Shown here: positions 60,001 through 64,000 of the stretch, in pieces
Numbering within the stretch: position 1 is the stretch's first letter
Layout: every line of letters begins with the position of its first letter
Assembly: GCF_012273895.1 (NCBI RefSeq)
Contig: NC_052109.1
Span: forward strand, 6,586,432 to 6,650,431
DNA length: 64,000 nt
Origin: Zerene cesonia
Taxonomy: Eukaryota > Arthropoda > Insecta > Lepidoptera > Pieridae
Direction: 5' to 3'
The notes under the pieces: generated by a model
What the model was told of the DNA's origin: nothing
The model's database searches: none
What the model saw: only the letters and a program-made list of their open reading frames with translations
Translations under genes and position numbers: made by a program

Positions 60001-63000
60001 CTGCAGCTAGTAAAACATTTACGAAGCCAATTTTTTACAATGTGAAAACCATACACACAGGCCACGGAGCATTTATCATTTAATAATTACATCGTATTTT
60101 AAATATTCGCATAATAATCACGCATTTAAATGAAAATGATCATGTTAATCGATGCAACGCGCTAAATGAGCCAATCCAAGTAAAACAACAACTTTTTGTC
60201 CGCTCATGCTGACTAAAATGGAATTTTTACCCCCGACCGAGTTGATGTCATATATCCGGCATACGAACTGTGAGGTGACAATTCTATTTATGGTTAACGT
60301 AAAAACTTCATTAGTGTGTGTCCGATATATTTTTGTTCGTTACTATTTTGTATAAGGAACATTAAAATCAAAGTATTGGATAGCTAGATAGATATTTAGC
60401 ACATATTCAATTTTTAGTTAAAAAATTCCGTCTGAATAGAAATTTATTGGATTTATCCCACAGCTTCAGGCTCCATAATGAGACTAGCCCGATAATACCA
60501 TATTATTGTATTGTCAAATGATGTGATTATAATTCTCAAGATTGTACCGACGAAAGAAGTGGATGAATTAAGGCCTATCGTTTTATTATATTCAATACAA
60601 ATCTGAACATAAATAATAATTTAATTACCTGTCAAAAGCAGTGGTGGCTCAGTGGTGAGAACCTCGGACTTCAAAATCGATAAGTCGGGGTTCGAGACCG
60701 GGCGAGCGTGCAGGAAATAAATTGATTTTTCAATTTATCTGCGCATGTGGATAACATCACCACTGCTTAAACGGTGAAGGAAAACATCGTGAGGAAACCG
60801 GCATGTCCAAGAATTAAAAGTTCGACGACATGTGACATCTGCCAACCCGCACTTGGCCAGCGTGGTGGATTATGGCCTGAACCCTCATAGGAGGCCTATG
60901 TCCCAGCAGTGGGAACATATATGGGCTGATGATGATGATGATGATGATGATGATACCTGTCAAAAGAAAATCTGTATCTCTTTCGTTACGTTACGTTACG
61001 TTACGCTTTCATTGCTAAACTACAGGAGCAAGGAAAGAGAAATAATCCTAGTGTCAACAATGGTTTCGTCTGTAATCGACCCCTAAAGATTAGTATTAAA
61101 GACAACTTATTACTGTGATTTTATTATACGGAAGCCACAGCTTGAATAACTACACCACTTCAAGAAAAAAAAAACTGTATCGAAGGAAGAAAGGAACCCC
61201 TCCCCTGCCCCCTTAATCTGCAATTGAAATTAAATCCATTATGAAATTCTTATCAAACATTTATTATTTTATGAGCTTGTCATAAAATTATTGTAATTTT
61301 ATGAGCCGACATTGTCTATTATATAAATGTTTATGACAATTTTTCACATTGTCAATGAGTGTTAGATAATGAATTAACGGTTATGTACTTGGGGGCAGAT
61401 AGATAAAATGTTTATTTTATGGAGGAAATTAATTTAATTAAATTGTTATATTGGCTATAGGAGCTGAGCATGCTTCGGATTAACATGAATGATAATATGA
61501 AACAGATTATTGATCCGTCCCAATCTTCTATACAAGAAAGAGTTACAAACGTACCGACTCAAATTCGATATATCATTCGAATATAAAAACGCATGATTAA
61601 TACATAATCGCATGATAAAAACATCTGTTTTTCAGTCAAAATCTTGAAGAATTTGTATAAAATATAAATTAAACATTACTCACACAGAGTAAGTTAGTCA
61701 CTACGTAGTAGTACCAACACCTATCCCCCTGTTTGTTCCTATGTATGTCTAGATCTAATGCTATGCAACGGATTTTGAAGGTTTCTTTTATTTATAGAGG
61801 GATTTAAAGTAGTTTTATATGTATGCAAAATTGTGTGAACCCGTCATATTAACCCGAAAAGCATTACCCCTTTTTTACAATCAGTTACGAGATGATATTT
61901 AATAGTAATAACGTAGAATGAAAAACATAAATTACGTTAATACGTAACATTCTTGTTAATTAATCTAAGATATAATTTAATTTAATTATTAAACGTAAAA
62001 CATATTTAAAAATATTTAAAATAATAAAATTATTACATCGTTGTACATCTTTTAAAAATAACATAATATTACAATACGTTGATCATCCGATATTAATATT
62101 CCGTTTGATTTCCTTTCAAACATACATCAAATAACCTTTATTTTAAAACGAAAAATAAAACCTCCCATGACTAGGCCTATGTTTAAAAGCACATTTTTTT
62201 TTAAAGAAATATGTGAAATTTTAGCATTATCTCGGTACACTGTATAATGAAAATGCACTAAACATTTTTTGTAATTAGTTAACGCAAGTTATGAAAAATA
62301 AGCATTCTTAAAAACAGTTCCCGCCATAATCCACGATTTTGTTTCTATGTAATAACTGAGGAACGGTTATGACACTGACATTTGCTCGAAAACCTACGAA
62401 TCTAAAGATTCGTCTCAGCTTAATTCCAACAAGTCATTTACGTCACACCACGTCAAATAAAAAAAAAAAAAGAGTATCTCATTGAACATCAACCTCATGG
62501 GACAGCTGAAGTAATATGACTATATTATGAACGTAAAAATGTGGTTAAAAAAATAAATCTAATTATGATAGAATGTGAGAAAACGACATTATTTGGTGTA
62601 AATTACAGCAGCCGCAAAACCGCAGTACCATGGTTTGCAAAAATGTTATGGTAACTTTATAGTCAACTAACTGCACCCCGCGGTTTCACCCGCGTAAGTC
62701 CGTATCCCGTAAGAATATCGGGATAAAAAGTTGCCTATATGTTATTCCAGTTGTCCAGCTATCTACGTAACAAATTTAATTGCAATCGGTTCAGTAGTTC
62801 TTGCGTGAAAGAGTAACAAACACAAACACATCCTTACAAACTTTCGCAATTATAATATTAGTAGGATATAGTAGGATTAGTAGGACAGGATCGTTATTTT
62901 GTTGGGATCCACTTCATTATTAACGTATTAAAAGTTTGCTTCCTTTTTACCTCCTATCAATATTTTATTTATACTTTATAAAATAAATTTCATAATAATC

Positions 63001-63989
63001 GATGTATATAAAAATTGGACGTTATTTTAAAATAATACTTTGATAACAGAATTGATTTCGATCAATATCGTTAGATTAATAAAAATAAACAAGAAAGTAT
63101 TGTAAGTGTGCACAAAAAAAAAAAACTAGAATAATAGAAACTTTAAAAACTATTTGAAATTTACTGTTCTGAATAGTTATATAGATTGAGCTTCGTTAAC
63201 CCCCTTTTTACAAAGGCCTCATTATAATTAAATTGTGTTTGACTGATTATCATATTCATAGTATTAAGCTATCAACAATGAAACAGCAGTTATCGTACGA
63301 CTGTTAGGTTACGTAAATTCAAAAGGTCTTGTTTTACGATTACCTTTTAGATATTAGAAACGAAACGTTATGTTATCATTACTAATAGGTATATTGTTTT
63401 GAATGTCTAATTATTATTTAAGTTATGATTTGACTTATGACATCTGACTTATTTGTGATGACACCAGCGAATGTATTATGATAAATGTGTGTAAGTGTCG
63501 ATTTCTTTATTTTTTTGTCCTTCTTTATTATAAGATTGTAAGGAAAAGATTCCGTAAATAAGATGAGTTGTTAGTATATCATCGTTGGCAATGCTAGTGG
63601 GTTGCCTGATGATAACCGCTACCTATGTGGGCCTCTGGCTCCCCCACTCACCGAACGAAACACAGCTGCATGCTATTTCACGCCGGTCTTCTGTGGGAGT
63701 TTCCCGTCGCGAGCTGGCCCGATTCGCGCTGAAGCGTGCTCGACTACCACATCTAAAAAATCTTCTGGATTACCGTAATCATAAAGAAAACTCAAAATGT
63801 CTCCATATCCCACAGGACACGTGTGGATTTGCTCTTATTATCTACAAAACGGAAAAATGCAAAAACTCTTACTCTGCCAATGTTAAAATCGTCTGCGTGG
63901 ACAATATTCGGGTTGCACTGACCGCTTTGTAAAATTTGTGCTGTACTTAAACCTATACTTAACAAACTAAATATTATTAATTTAAACAT
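14315..63989 (-). CDS. polycalin: Polycalin: GPI-anchored protein of 16 lipocalin domains (48 exons)
   Basis: Known family members (Bombyx P252/chlorophyllide-binding protein, Helicoverpa polycalin) sit on the midgut surface, bind tetrapyrrole-type ligands, and have been reported to bind Bacillus thuringiensis Cry1A toxins. I joined 48 exons, all with GT-AG borders: 63989-63873, then per domain a type 2 (GxW), type 3 (TDYxxY) and type 1 (WKLSR...GQCD) exon, ending 14526-14315. Lengths sum to 8685 nt (2894 aa plus stop) with no frame break. Every type 2 exon has length 1 mod 3, type 3 is 0 mod 3 and type 1 is 2 mod 3, so the phase pattern holds throughout. The N-terminus is a signal peptide and the C-terminus is a hydrophobic GPI-type tail. 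Exon-by-exon coordinates are in the domain entries. Weak donors that need transcript support are GTTCGA (domain 7 type 2), GTCAGG (domain 13 type 2) and GTTTGT (domain 14 type 3). The 1000-N gap lies within an intron, but a lost cassette there cannot be excluded. Confidence 0.9.
15796..16959 (-). CDS. polycalin: Polycalin lipocalin domain 15 (divergent)
   Basis: Exons are 16959-16752 (208 nt), 16347-16267 (81 nt) and 16022-15796 (227 nt). Motifs are YLGWWHEIEAYP, GSCVSSEIRA and WVLATDYETYSLLYSC. The closing strand is badly eroded: VWSAKHSKAR replaces VYSWKLSRTR, losing the Trp and the Arg that normally cap the barrel. Then ACFHYPEP and LPGQCDQNI follow, with RFDAAQ instead of NFNxS. The type 3 exon is the shortest in the gene. 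By order it is class C, but sequence support for that is weaker than for domains 3, 6, 9 and 12. Confidence 0.84.
17313..18461 (-). CDS. polycalin: Polycalin lipocalin domain 14 (class B-like)
   Basis: Exons are 18461-18248 (214 nt), 17806-17708 (99 nt) and 17539-17313 (227 nt). Motifs are YLGKWYQLASYP, GDCARAYYS, YYILDTDYDNYALVYSC with RNIDDGKNRQ, and SWKLSRD. The type 1 exon is divergent after ACFYIP: FRSQCDPVE and GFDIQ replace FRGQCDxNI and NFN, and the sequon is gone. The type 3 donor is GTTTGT, a weak but frame-consistent choice. Confidence 0.85.
18811..19795 (-). CDS. polycalin: Polycalin lipocalin domain 13 (class A-like)
   Basis: Exons are 19795-19582 (214 nt), 19396-19301 (96 nt) and 19046-18811 (236 nt). 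The start FAGTWHEVSKFP and GECVTNKYE resemble domains 4, 7 and 10. The second motif is VIDVDYDDYALLYGC, with TDY changed to VDY. The closing strand is SWILSRD. The type 1 exon is the longest (236 nt) and has LPGPCDN where Gln is normally found. The type 2 donor GTCAGG is unusual but keeps phase. No sequon after the linker (NFNAG). Confidence 0.85.
19170..19260. repeat. SINE-like tail fragment
   Basis: The segment with AGTCCCGTGTCCCCTA recurs at about 38742-38760 beside a tRNA-like head, so both are probably parts of one SINE family. Confidence 0.45.
20066..21608 (-). CDS. polycalin: Polycalin lipocalin domain 12 (class C)
   Basis: Exons are 21608-21395 (214 nt), 21214-21119 (96 nt) and 20292-20066 (227 nt). 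Class C marks are the Asp-substituted first motif YLDTWYDIESYP, the type 2 end FPIPGTN, and YWILSTDYINYALVYSC with VNIDEEHRS. The closing strand is SWKLSRT. The linker has diverged (DCFYYPNNF, LDGECES, where GQCD became GECE). The sequon is NFNLT. Two retroposon tails lie in the intron before the type 1 exon. Confidence 0.88.
20646..21003 (+). repeat. Two tandem retroposon tails
   Basis: The first (20646-20815) and second (20816-21003) both contain AGATGTTGGCCGATTCT and a CCGTTTCG-GGAGT block, and each ends in a TATATATA run. A third copy is at 58250-58430. The second carries the CTAGCTGCGCCCCGCGG start. Confidence 0.7.
22192..23840 (-). CDS. polycalin: Polycalin lipocalin domain 11 (class B)
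   Basis: Exons are 23840-23633 (208 nt), 22926-22831 (96 nt) and 22418-22192 (227 nt). Class B marks are YAGRWRLLESYQ (compare RWRLIESYP in domain 5), GTCLDATYTV, YWILDTDYDSFSLVYSC with a NLENNRRR end, VLNSRYY and FRGQCDENI. The closing strand is SWKLSRS. The sequon is lost (NFNAA). A tRNA-derived SINE sits in the type 2 to type 3 intron. Confidence 0.88.
23053..23353 (+). repeat. tRNA-derived SINE, copy 1
   Basis: The head has box A (GTGGCTCAGTGGT) and box B (GGTTCGAGACC), a body with ACATCGTGAGGAAACCGGCA, and a TGATGATGAT tail. It is about 300 bp long. Three more copies lie at 25419-25663, 47850-48176 (minus) and 60636-60953. Pol III transcription of the head is inferred from the boxes. 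Confidence 0.85.
24127..25126. other. Assembly gap (1000 N) in polycalin intron
   Basis: Exactly 1000 N between the domain 10 type 1 exon and the domain 11 type 2 exon. Frame and domain order remain regular across it. Confidence 0.99.
25141..26476 (-). CDS. polycalin: Polycalin lipocalin domain 10 (class A)
   Basis: Exons are 26476-26260 (217 nt), 25834-25742 (93 nt) and 25370-25141 (230 nt). Class A marks are FQGLWHEIHKYP, GQCINQEF, PFWILRSDYNNYTLAYGC and ACFYLPALTP. The second motif has SDY in place of TDY. The closing strand is altered to SWMLGRR. The sequon is NFNAT. The type 1 donor at 25140 lies only 14 bases from the 1000-N gap, so the intron to domain 11 is incompletely known. Confidence 0.87.
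25419..25663 (+). repeat. tRNA-derived SINE, copy 2 (degraded, internally deleted)
   Basis: Same order of blocks as copy 1 but with box B mutated (AGATTCAAGACC) and about 60 bases missing from the body, including the region with GGCCAGCGTGG. The TGATGATGA end remains. Confidence 0.8.
26518..26775 (+). repeat. Interspersed element (GCTTCGGCACGAATT family)
   Basis: It begins TGGGAGTCGGGTATGCTTCG, includes a CACCGGGGAAG block and ends with TTACCATCAGGCGAACC and CAGTTGCCC before an A-rich end. Related pieces are at 38452-38655, 46625-46905, 52360-52446 (minus), 34320-34505 (minus), 58930-59155 and 63660-63756 (minus). Confidence 0.7.
26835..27452 (-). CDS. polycalin: Polycalin lipocalin domain 9 (class C) with fused type 2+3 exon
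   Basis: This domain has only two exons: 27452-27158 (295 nt) and 27064-26835 (230 nt). The first one carries both YMGQWYDVASYP and YWVLSTDYTSYALVYSC in a single open frame. The intron that separates these parts in all 15 other domains is therefore absent. The loop at the joint is GYGDSN, about four residues shorter than the corresponding loop in domain 6. The remaining intron (27065-27157) is only 93 bp. The type 1 exon is AWKLSRT, CFYYPEPEA, FPGQCD, IQAMPNFN and matches domain 6. The sequon is lost (NFNFE). Confidence 0.9.
27703..28922 (-). CDS. polycalin: Polycalin lipocalin domain 8 (class B)
   Basis: Exons are 28922-28718 (205 nt), 28513-28424 (90 nt) and 27932-27703 (230 nt). Class B marks are YQGEWRNLATYY, GTCSRAKYTL, LWILDTDYDTYSIAYNC with a NLPNNQRR end, then INRVIDS, VLNNQYY and FRGQCDEN. 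It is very close to domain 11 in the type 1 exon. The closing strand is SWILSRT and the sequon is NFNIT. Confidence 0.88.
29231..30473 (-). CDS. polycalin: Polycalin lipocalin domain 7 (class A)
   Basis: Exons are 30473-30254 (220 nt), 29964-29872 (93 nt) and 29460-29231 (230 nt). Class A marks are FQGTWYEIQSYPKEQQ, GQCINHEYS, PFWILSTDYKDYALAYSC and ACFYLPNLTP. It matches domain 4 and domain 10 exon for exon. The donor after the type 2 exon is the weak GTTCGATA, chosen because it keeps phase 1 and the expected protein length. The acceptor is CTAG. The sequon is NFNVT. Confidence 0.87.
30825..32234 (-). CDS. polycalin: Polycalin lipocalin domain 6 (class C)
   Basis: Exons are 32234-32015 (220 nt), 31538-31449 (90 nt) and 31054-30825 (230 nt). 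Class C marks are YLGLWHTIESYP, the type 2 end FPIAGTN, YWILDTDYTSYALVYTC with a VNVDEETRQ end, and CFYYPEPKP then SIQAVPNFN. The closing strand is SWKLGRN. The sequon is NFNLT. Retroposon debris (about 31830-31955) reaches to within 60 bases of the type 2 donor. Confidence 0.88.
32993..35247 (-). CDS. polycalin: Polycalin lipocalin domain 5 (class B)
   Basis: Exons are 35247-35049 (199 nt), 33885-33790 (96 nt) and 33219-32993 (227 nt). Class B marks are YQGRWRLIESYP, GTCNEARYTP, LVLDTDYTTYSLVYSC followed by ENVSNNARR, and the type 1 run INRVINN, VLNNRYY, FRGQCD. The closing strand is SWKMSRS and the sequon is NFNAS. The type 2 exon is the shortest of its kind in the gene. The linker CFYYPLPGAGPVVF is one residue shorter than in domain 8, which explains the 227-nt type 1 exon. 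Confidence 0.88.
33548..33594. repeat. Perfect 13-bp inverted repeat, 21-nt spacer
   Basis: TATAGTTAAGGTT (33548-33560) is mirrored by AACCTTAACTATA (33582-33594) in a polycalin intron. It may be a small DNA-transposon end or a chance hairpin in AT-rich sequence. Confidence 0.6.
34320..34505 (-). repeat. Interspersed element fragment, 3' part
   Basis: On the minus strand it shares the AAAGCGG(A/G), ATGTTCATGGGCG and ACCA-CAGGCGAACCA blocks with 26640-26775 and 58990-59150. Confidence 0.6.
35857..38419 (-). CDS. polycalin: Polycalin lipocalin domain 4 (class A)
   Basis: Exons are 38419-38212 (208 nt), 36850-36758 (93 nt) and 36086-35857 (230 nt). Class A marks are FIGTWYEVEAYP, GQCISHDYSL, PFWILSVNYEDYALAYSC and ACFYLPELAP. 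The second lipocalin motif reads VNY instead of TDY, so two of its three residues are changed. The type 3 exon length of 93 nt is shared with domains 7 and 10. Closing strand SWKLSRS and sequon NFNAS are present. The donor of the type 2 exon is GTATAG and that of the type 1 exon is GTGAG. Confidence 0.88.
37186..37400 (+). repeat. Retroposon tail of the CTAGCTGCGCCCCGCGG family
   Basis: It starts CTAGCTGCGCCCCGCGGTTT, contains CAATCGGTTCAGTAGTTTTT and GCGTGAAAGAGCAACAAACA, and ends in a TTTATAATATTAATAGGA-type terminus. Confidence 0.75.
38452..38655 (+). repeat. Interspersed element (GCTTCGGCACGAATT family)
   Basis: GTGGGAGTCGAGTATGCTTC and the CACCGGGGAAGGTGCCACAC block match 26518-26775. 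It lies just upstream of the domain 4 type 2 exon. Confidence 0.65.
38700..38960 (-). repeat. tRNA-derived SINE with good promoter boxes
   Basis: On the minus strand the head at 38945-38875 reads TTGGTATAGTGGTTAACGC (box A) and GGGTTCGATTCCCGG (box B). The body with ACGGGACTTCGC follows down to about 38700. It is related to fragments at 5262-5350 and 19170-19260. Confidence 0.75.
39063..44469 (-). CDS. polycalin: Polycalin lipocalin domain 3 (class C)
   Basis: Exons are 44469-44250 (220 nt), 40301-40206 (96 nt) and 39292-39063 (230 nt). The first motif is YLDIWNTIEAYP, where the normally invariant Gly of GxW is Asp, a change shared only with domain 12, another class C member. The type 2 exon ends with the class C signature FPIAGTN. 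Other motifs are YWVLATDYESYALVYSC, AWKLSRT, CFYYPEPKP, FRGQCDDSI and the sequon NFNAS. The type 2 acceptor is CTAG. The type 2 to type 3 intron is about 3.9 kb. Confidence 0.88.
39330..39490 (+). mobile_element. C-terminal RT fragment of a non-LTR retrotransposon
   Basis: The plus strand encodes LPESVFPDEYNLEVFKRRVN and RYLLGKRA before a stop, the usual carboxyl end of CR1/Rex-type reverse transcriptases in Lepidoptera. A 3' UTR piece with a CAGGCGAGATCGTGGTCAAG block follows. The same UTR piece, inverted, is at about 43405-43465. Confidence 0.65.
39885..39914. repeat. AAAT microsatellite
   Basis: A run of TAAA/AAAT units with one interruption. Confidence 0.85.
41033..41168. repeat. Two-copy tandem duplication, unit 59 bp in a 77-bp period
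   Basis: 41033-41091 and 41110-41168 share GTATGACATTTATGT, ATGGTC and TTTCATTTAATGAAGCAAAA with a few substitutions. A GTATGTATGT run separates them. Confidence 0.85.
41296..41572 (+). repeat. Composite retroposon tail
   Basis: It starts CTAGCTGCGTCCCGCGGTTT, then has the AATAAATCGCGTTTAAAATC block found at about 327-377, then the CAATCGGTTCAGTAGTTTTT tail. It appears to be a variant subfamily. Confidence 0.7.
44186..44222 (+). repeat. Truncated CTAGCTGCGCCCCGCGG fragment
   Basis: About 35 bases of the family start remain, ending 28 bases before the domain 3 type 2 exon. An upstream run of ATTTT units (44156-44183) adjoins it. Confidence 0.6.
45005..45206 (-). repeat. Retroposon tail of the CTAGCTGCGCCCCGCGG family
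   Basis: Minus-strand copy, from GGCTGCGCCCCGCGGTTTCA at 45205 down to a TTATAATATTAGTAGGAAG end near 45005. Confidence 0.75.
45315..55539 (-). CDS. polycalin: Polycalin lipocalin domain 2 (class B)
   Basis: Exons are 55539-55326 (214 nt), 51082-50987 (96 nt) and 45544-45315 (230 nt). Motifs are FQGVWHQIASY, GTCSRAEYTL, VLATDYLNYAVSYTC with a class-B-like LANNQKR end, SWILSRT, and QSDEACFYFPEP followed by FPGQCDESI. The acceptor for the type 3 exon is TTTTTAG rather than CAG. Introns of about 4.2 and 5.4 kb inside this one domain are the largest of the gene and are full of retroposon fragments. The sequon after GQCD is lost here (NFSVID). Confidence 0.87.
47850..48176 (-). repeat. tRNA-derived SINE, copy 3
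   Basis: Minus-strand, near full length: GCAGTGGTGGCTCAGTGGTG at 48174, box B GGTTCGAGACCGG, and the body ending CCCAGCAGTGGGAACATATA near 47880. Closely matches the copy at 60636-60953. Confidence 0.85.
48312..48668 (+). repeat. Retroposon tail, TAGCTTTTCGCCCGCGGC subfamily
   Basis: It starts ACTAGCTTTTCGCCCGCGGC, has AAATCGGTTCAGTGGTTTAG, a CAGACAGACAGACAGA run, and ends TTTATAATATTAGTAGGGA. Confidence 0.75.
49935..50015. repeat. Dispersed repeat (GGAGCCGTGGGT family), copy 2
   Basis: Matches 13976-14063 in order and spacing of its blocks. Confidence 0.65.
54008..54048. promoter_or_regulatory. 16-bp perfect inverted repeat containing two TGACGTCA sites
   Basis: AAAATGTGACGTCATT (54008-54023) and AATGACGTCACATTTT (54033-54048) are exact reverse complements around a 9-nt loop. 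Each arm contains the palindrome TGACGTCA, the consensus site of CREB/ATF-type bZIP proteins. Intronic position; function not shown. It could also be a hairpin or a small inverted-repeat transposon end. Confidence 0.5.
54474..54676 (+). repeat. Retroposon tail of the CTAGCTGCGCCCCGCGG family
   Basis: Starts CTAGCTGCACCCTGCGGTTT and ends TTTGTAATATTAGGAGGATA, with the GTTCAGTAGTTTTTGCGTGA block inside. Confidence 0.75.
55700..55935 (-). repeat. Retroposon tail fragment
   Basis: Shares its GTTTGTTTGGATGTTTTTCC and ATCACG blocks with 10866-11045. A short CGCAGCTAGTAA end of another tail precedes it. Confidence 0.6.
57000..57033. repeat. AT microsatellite
   Basis: Alternating AT over about 30 bases with one G interruption. 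Confidence 0.85.
57421..59493 (-). CDS. polycalin: Polycalin lipocalin domain 1 (class A, divergent)
   Basis: Exons are 59493-59265 (229 nt), 58755-58669 (87 nt) and 57653-57421 (233 nt). The GxW motif is present as FSGKWNSIEG, but the usual ESYP that follows is replaced. The second motif reads LTDYENFALAYSC, with the preceding Trp replaced (IHVML). The closing strand is YIWQLGRS. The type 1 exon has ACYELP instead of the usual CFYYP, then ILPGQCDPN and the sequon NFNVS. The linker resembles domain 7 more than its neighbours, which supports class A membership. Intronic repeats are listed separately. Confidence 0.85.
58250..58430 (+). repeat. Retroposon tail related to 20646-21003
   Basis: AGATGTTGGCCGATTCT, AAGCCGTTTCGGAGGAGTAT and ACTGTGACACGAGAA are shared with 20816-21003 in the same order. 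A further fragment (58500-58625) follows. Confidence 0.7.
58930..59155 (+). repeat. Interspersed element fragment, 3' part
   Basis: CCATAAAAGCGGACAACGCA, GGAATGTTCATGGGCGGTGA and CCATCAGGTGAACCAGCACC match the 3' half of 26518-26775. Confidence 0.6.
60636..60953 (+). repeat. tRNA-derived SINE, copy 4 (near full length)
   Basis: Intact box A (GTGGCTCAGTGGT) and box B (GGTTCGAGACC), the complete body, and a GAT-repeat tail of about eight units ending 60953. It is the best-preserved copy of the family in the window. Confidence 0.88.
62655..62890 (+). repeat. Retroposon tail of the CTAGCTGCGCCCCGCGG family
   Basis: Starts CTAACTGCACCCCGCGGTTT, includes GAATATCGGGATAAAAAGTT and ends TTATAATATTAGTAGGATAT. 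Confidence 0.75.
63660..63756 (-). repeat. Interspersed element fragment (GCTTCGGCACGAATT family)
   Basis: On the minus strand GTGGTAGTCGAGCACGCTTC and CGGGCCAGCTCGCGAC correspond to the start of 26518-26775. It lies about 115 bases from the donor of polycalin exon 1. Confidence 0.6.
63873..63989 (-). CDS. polycalin: Polycalin exon 1: signal peptide and start of domain 1
   Basis: The ATG is at 63989-63987. It opens a 39-codon exon with a typical secretion signal: a lysine near the start, then the hydrophobic run LIIFSLLSIGL and a likely cleavage after LSTA. The mature start contains SGQCNPNI...DDFN, which corresponds to the GQCDxNIxxxxNFN segment that the type 1 exons supply to all later domains. 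The donor GTAAG follows at 63872, in phase 0. Unlike the other type 1 exons it has no WKLSR/helix half, as expected for the first unit. Only 11 bases lie upstream in this window, so the promoter and 5' UTR are not visible. Confidence 0.88.
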
Positions 63990-64000
63990 TTCGTAAATTA

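Larger units (their letters stand above)
59494..63872. other. Polycalin intron 1 (4.4 kb)
   Basis: Holds a retroposon tail (about 59825-60015, minus), a SINE (60636-60953), a TTACG pentamer run near 60985-61006, a tail (62655-62890) and a fragment at 63660-63756 (minus). The rest is AT-rich. First introns often carry enhancers, but no site could be supported. Confidence 0.65.

Noticed and set aside
60832..61086. Plus-strand frame with a poly-Asp run
   Set aside because: It is the translated SINE body and its GAT-repeat tail.
14315..63989. A cluster of separate single-lipocalin genes (bilin-binding or apolipoprotein D type)
   Set aside because: Only the first exon has a start codon with signal peptide and only the last has a stop with tail. 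All intermediate exons keep matching splice phases, so a single polyprotein-like gene is better supported.

Overview
The window looks like nuclear DNA of a moth or butterfly (Lepidoptera). It is AT-rich and intron-rich, carries many insect retroposon fragments, and holds a giant multi-lipocalin gene of a kind known from lepidopteran midgut. Four runs of exactly 1000 N (657-1656, 3629-4628, 6407-7406, 24127-25126) are scaffold gaps of unknown true size. No bacterial features (operons, ribosome binding sites, CRISPR) apply. Both host genes lie on the minus strand.

Region 1-12265 holds the gene for serine/threonine protein phosphatase 5 (PPP5). Its TPR-coding exons are at 11822-12265, linker exons at 9066-9995, the first catalytic exons at 4917-6063, and C-terminal exons at 557-638 and 1-23, running off the window. 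About 70 catalytic residues are missing and should lie in a gap. The introns contain pieces of non-LTR retrotransposons: an ORF1 with a PHD finger at 7463-8209, and an isolated contig at 1657-3628 with the end of an ORF1 and the endonuclease/RT part of an ORF2. A 78-bp exact direct repeat (6329-6406 and 8622-8699) brackets the first piece and the gap beside it.

Region 12266-14314 is intergenic and holds a three-copy tandem repeat and retroposon scraps.

Region 14315-63989 is one gene, a polycalin (P252 / chlorophyllide-binding-protein type multi-lipocalin). I could join 48 coding exons with a consistent reading frame: a signal-peptide exon, 16 lipocalin domains, and a terminal exon that closes domain 16 and ends in a GPI-anchor-like hydrophobic tail. 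The summed coding length is 8685 nt including the stop (2894 aa). Each domain is made by three exon types: type 2 carries the GxW motif, type 3 carries TDYxxY, and type 1 carries the closing W-K-L-S-R strand and helix, then the linker and start of the next domain. Phases repeat exactly (0, 1, 1, 0), so the three-exon cassette is frame-neutral.

The most interesting signal is a higher-order repeat. The domains follow an A-B-C order with period three, clearest in domains 4-12. This implies that a nine-exon, three-domain block was duplicated as a unit. Domain 9 is the only one in which exon types 2 and 3 are fused, a private intron loss. The introns of domains 1-3 are swollen with retroposon tails and tRNA-derived SINEs, so three domains occupy about as much DNA as the other thirteen.
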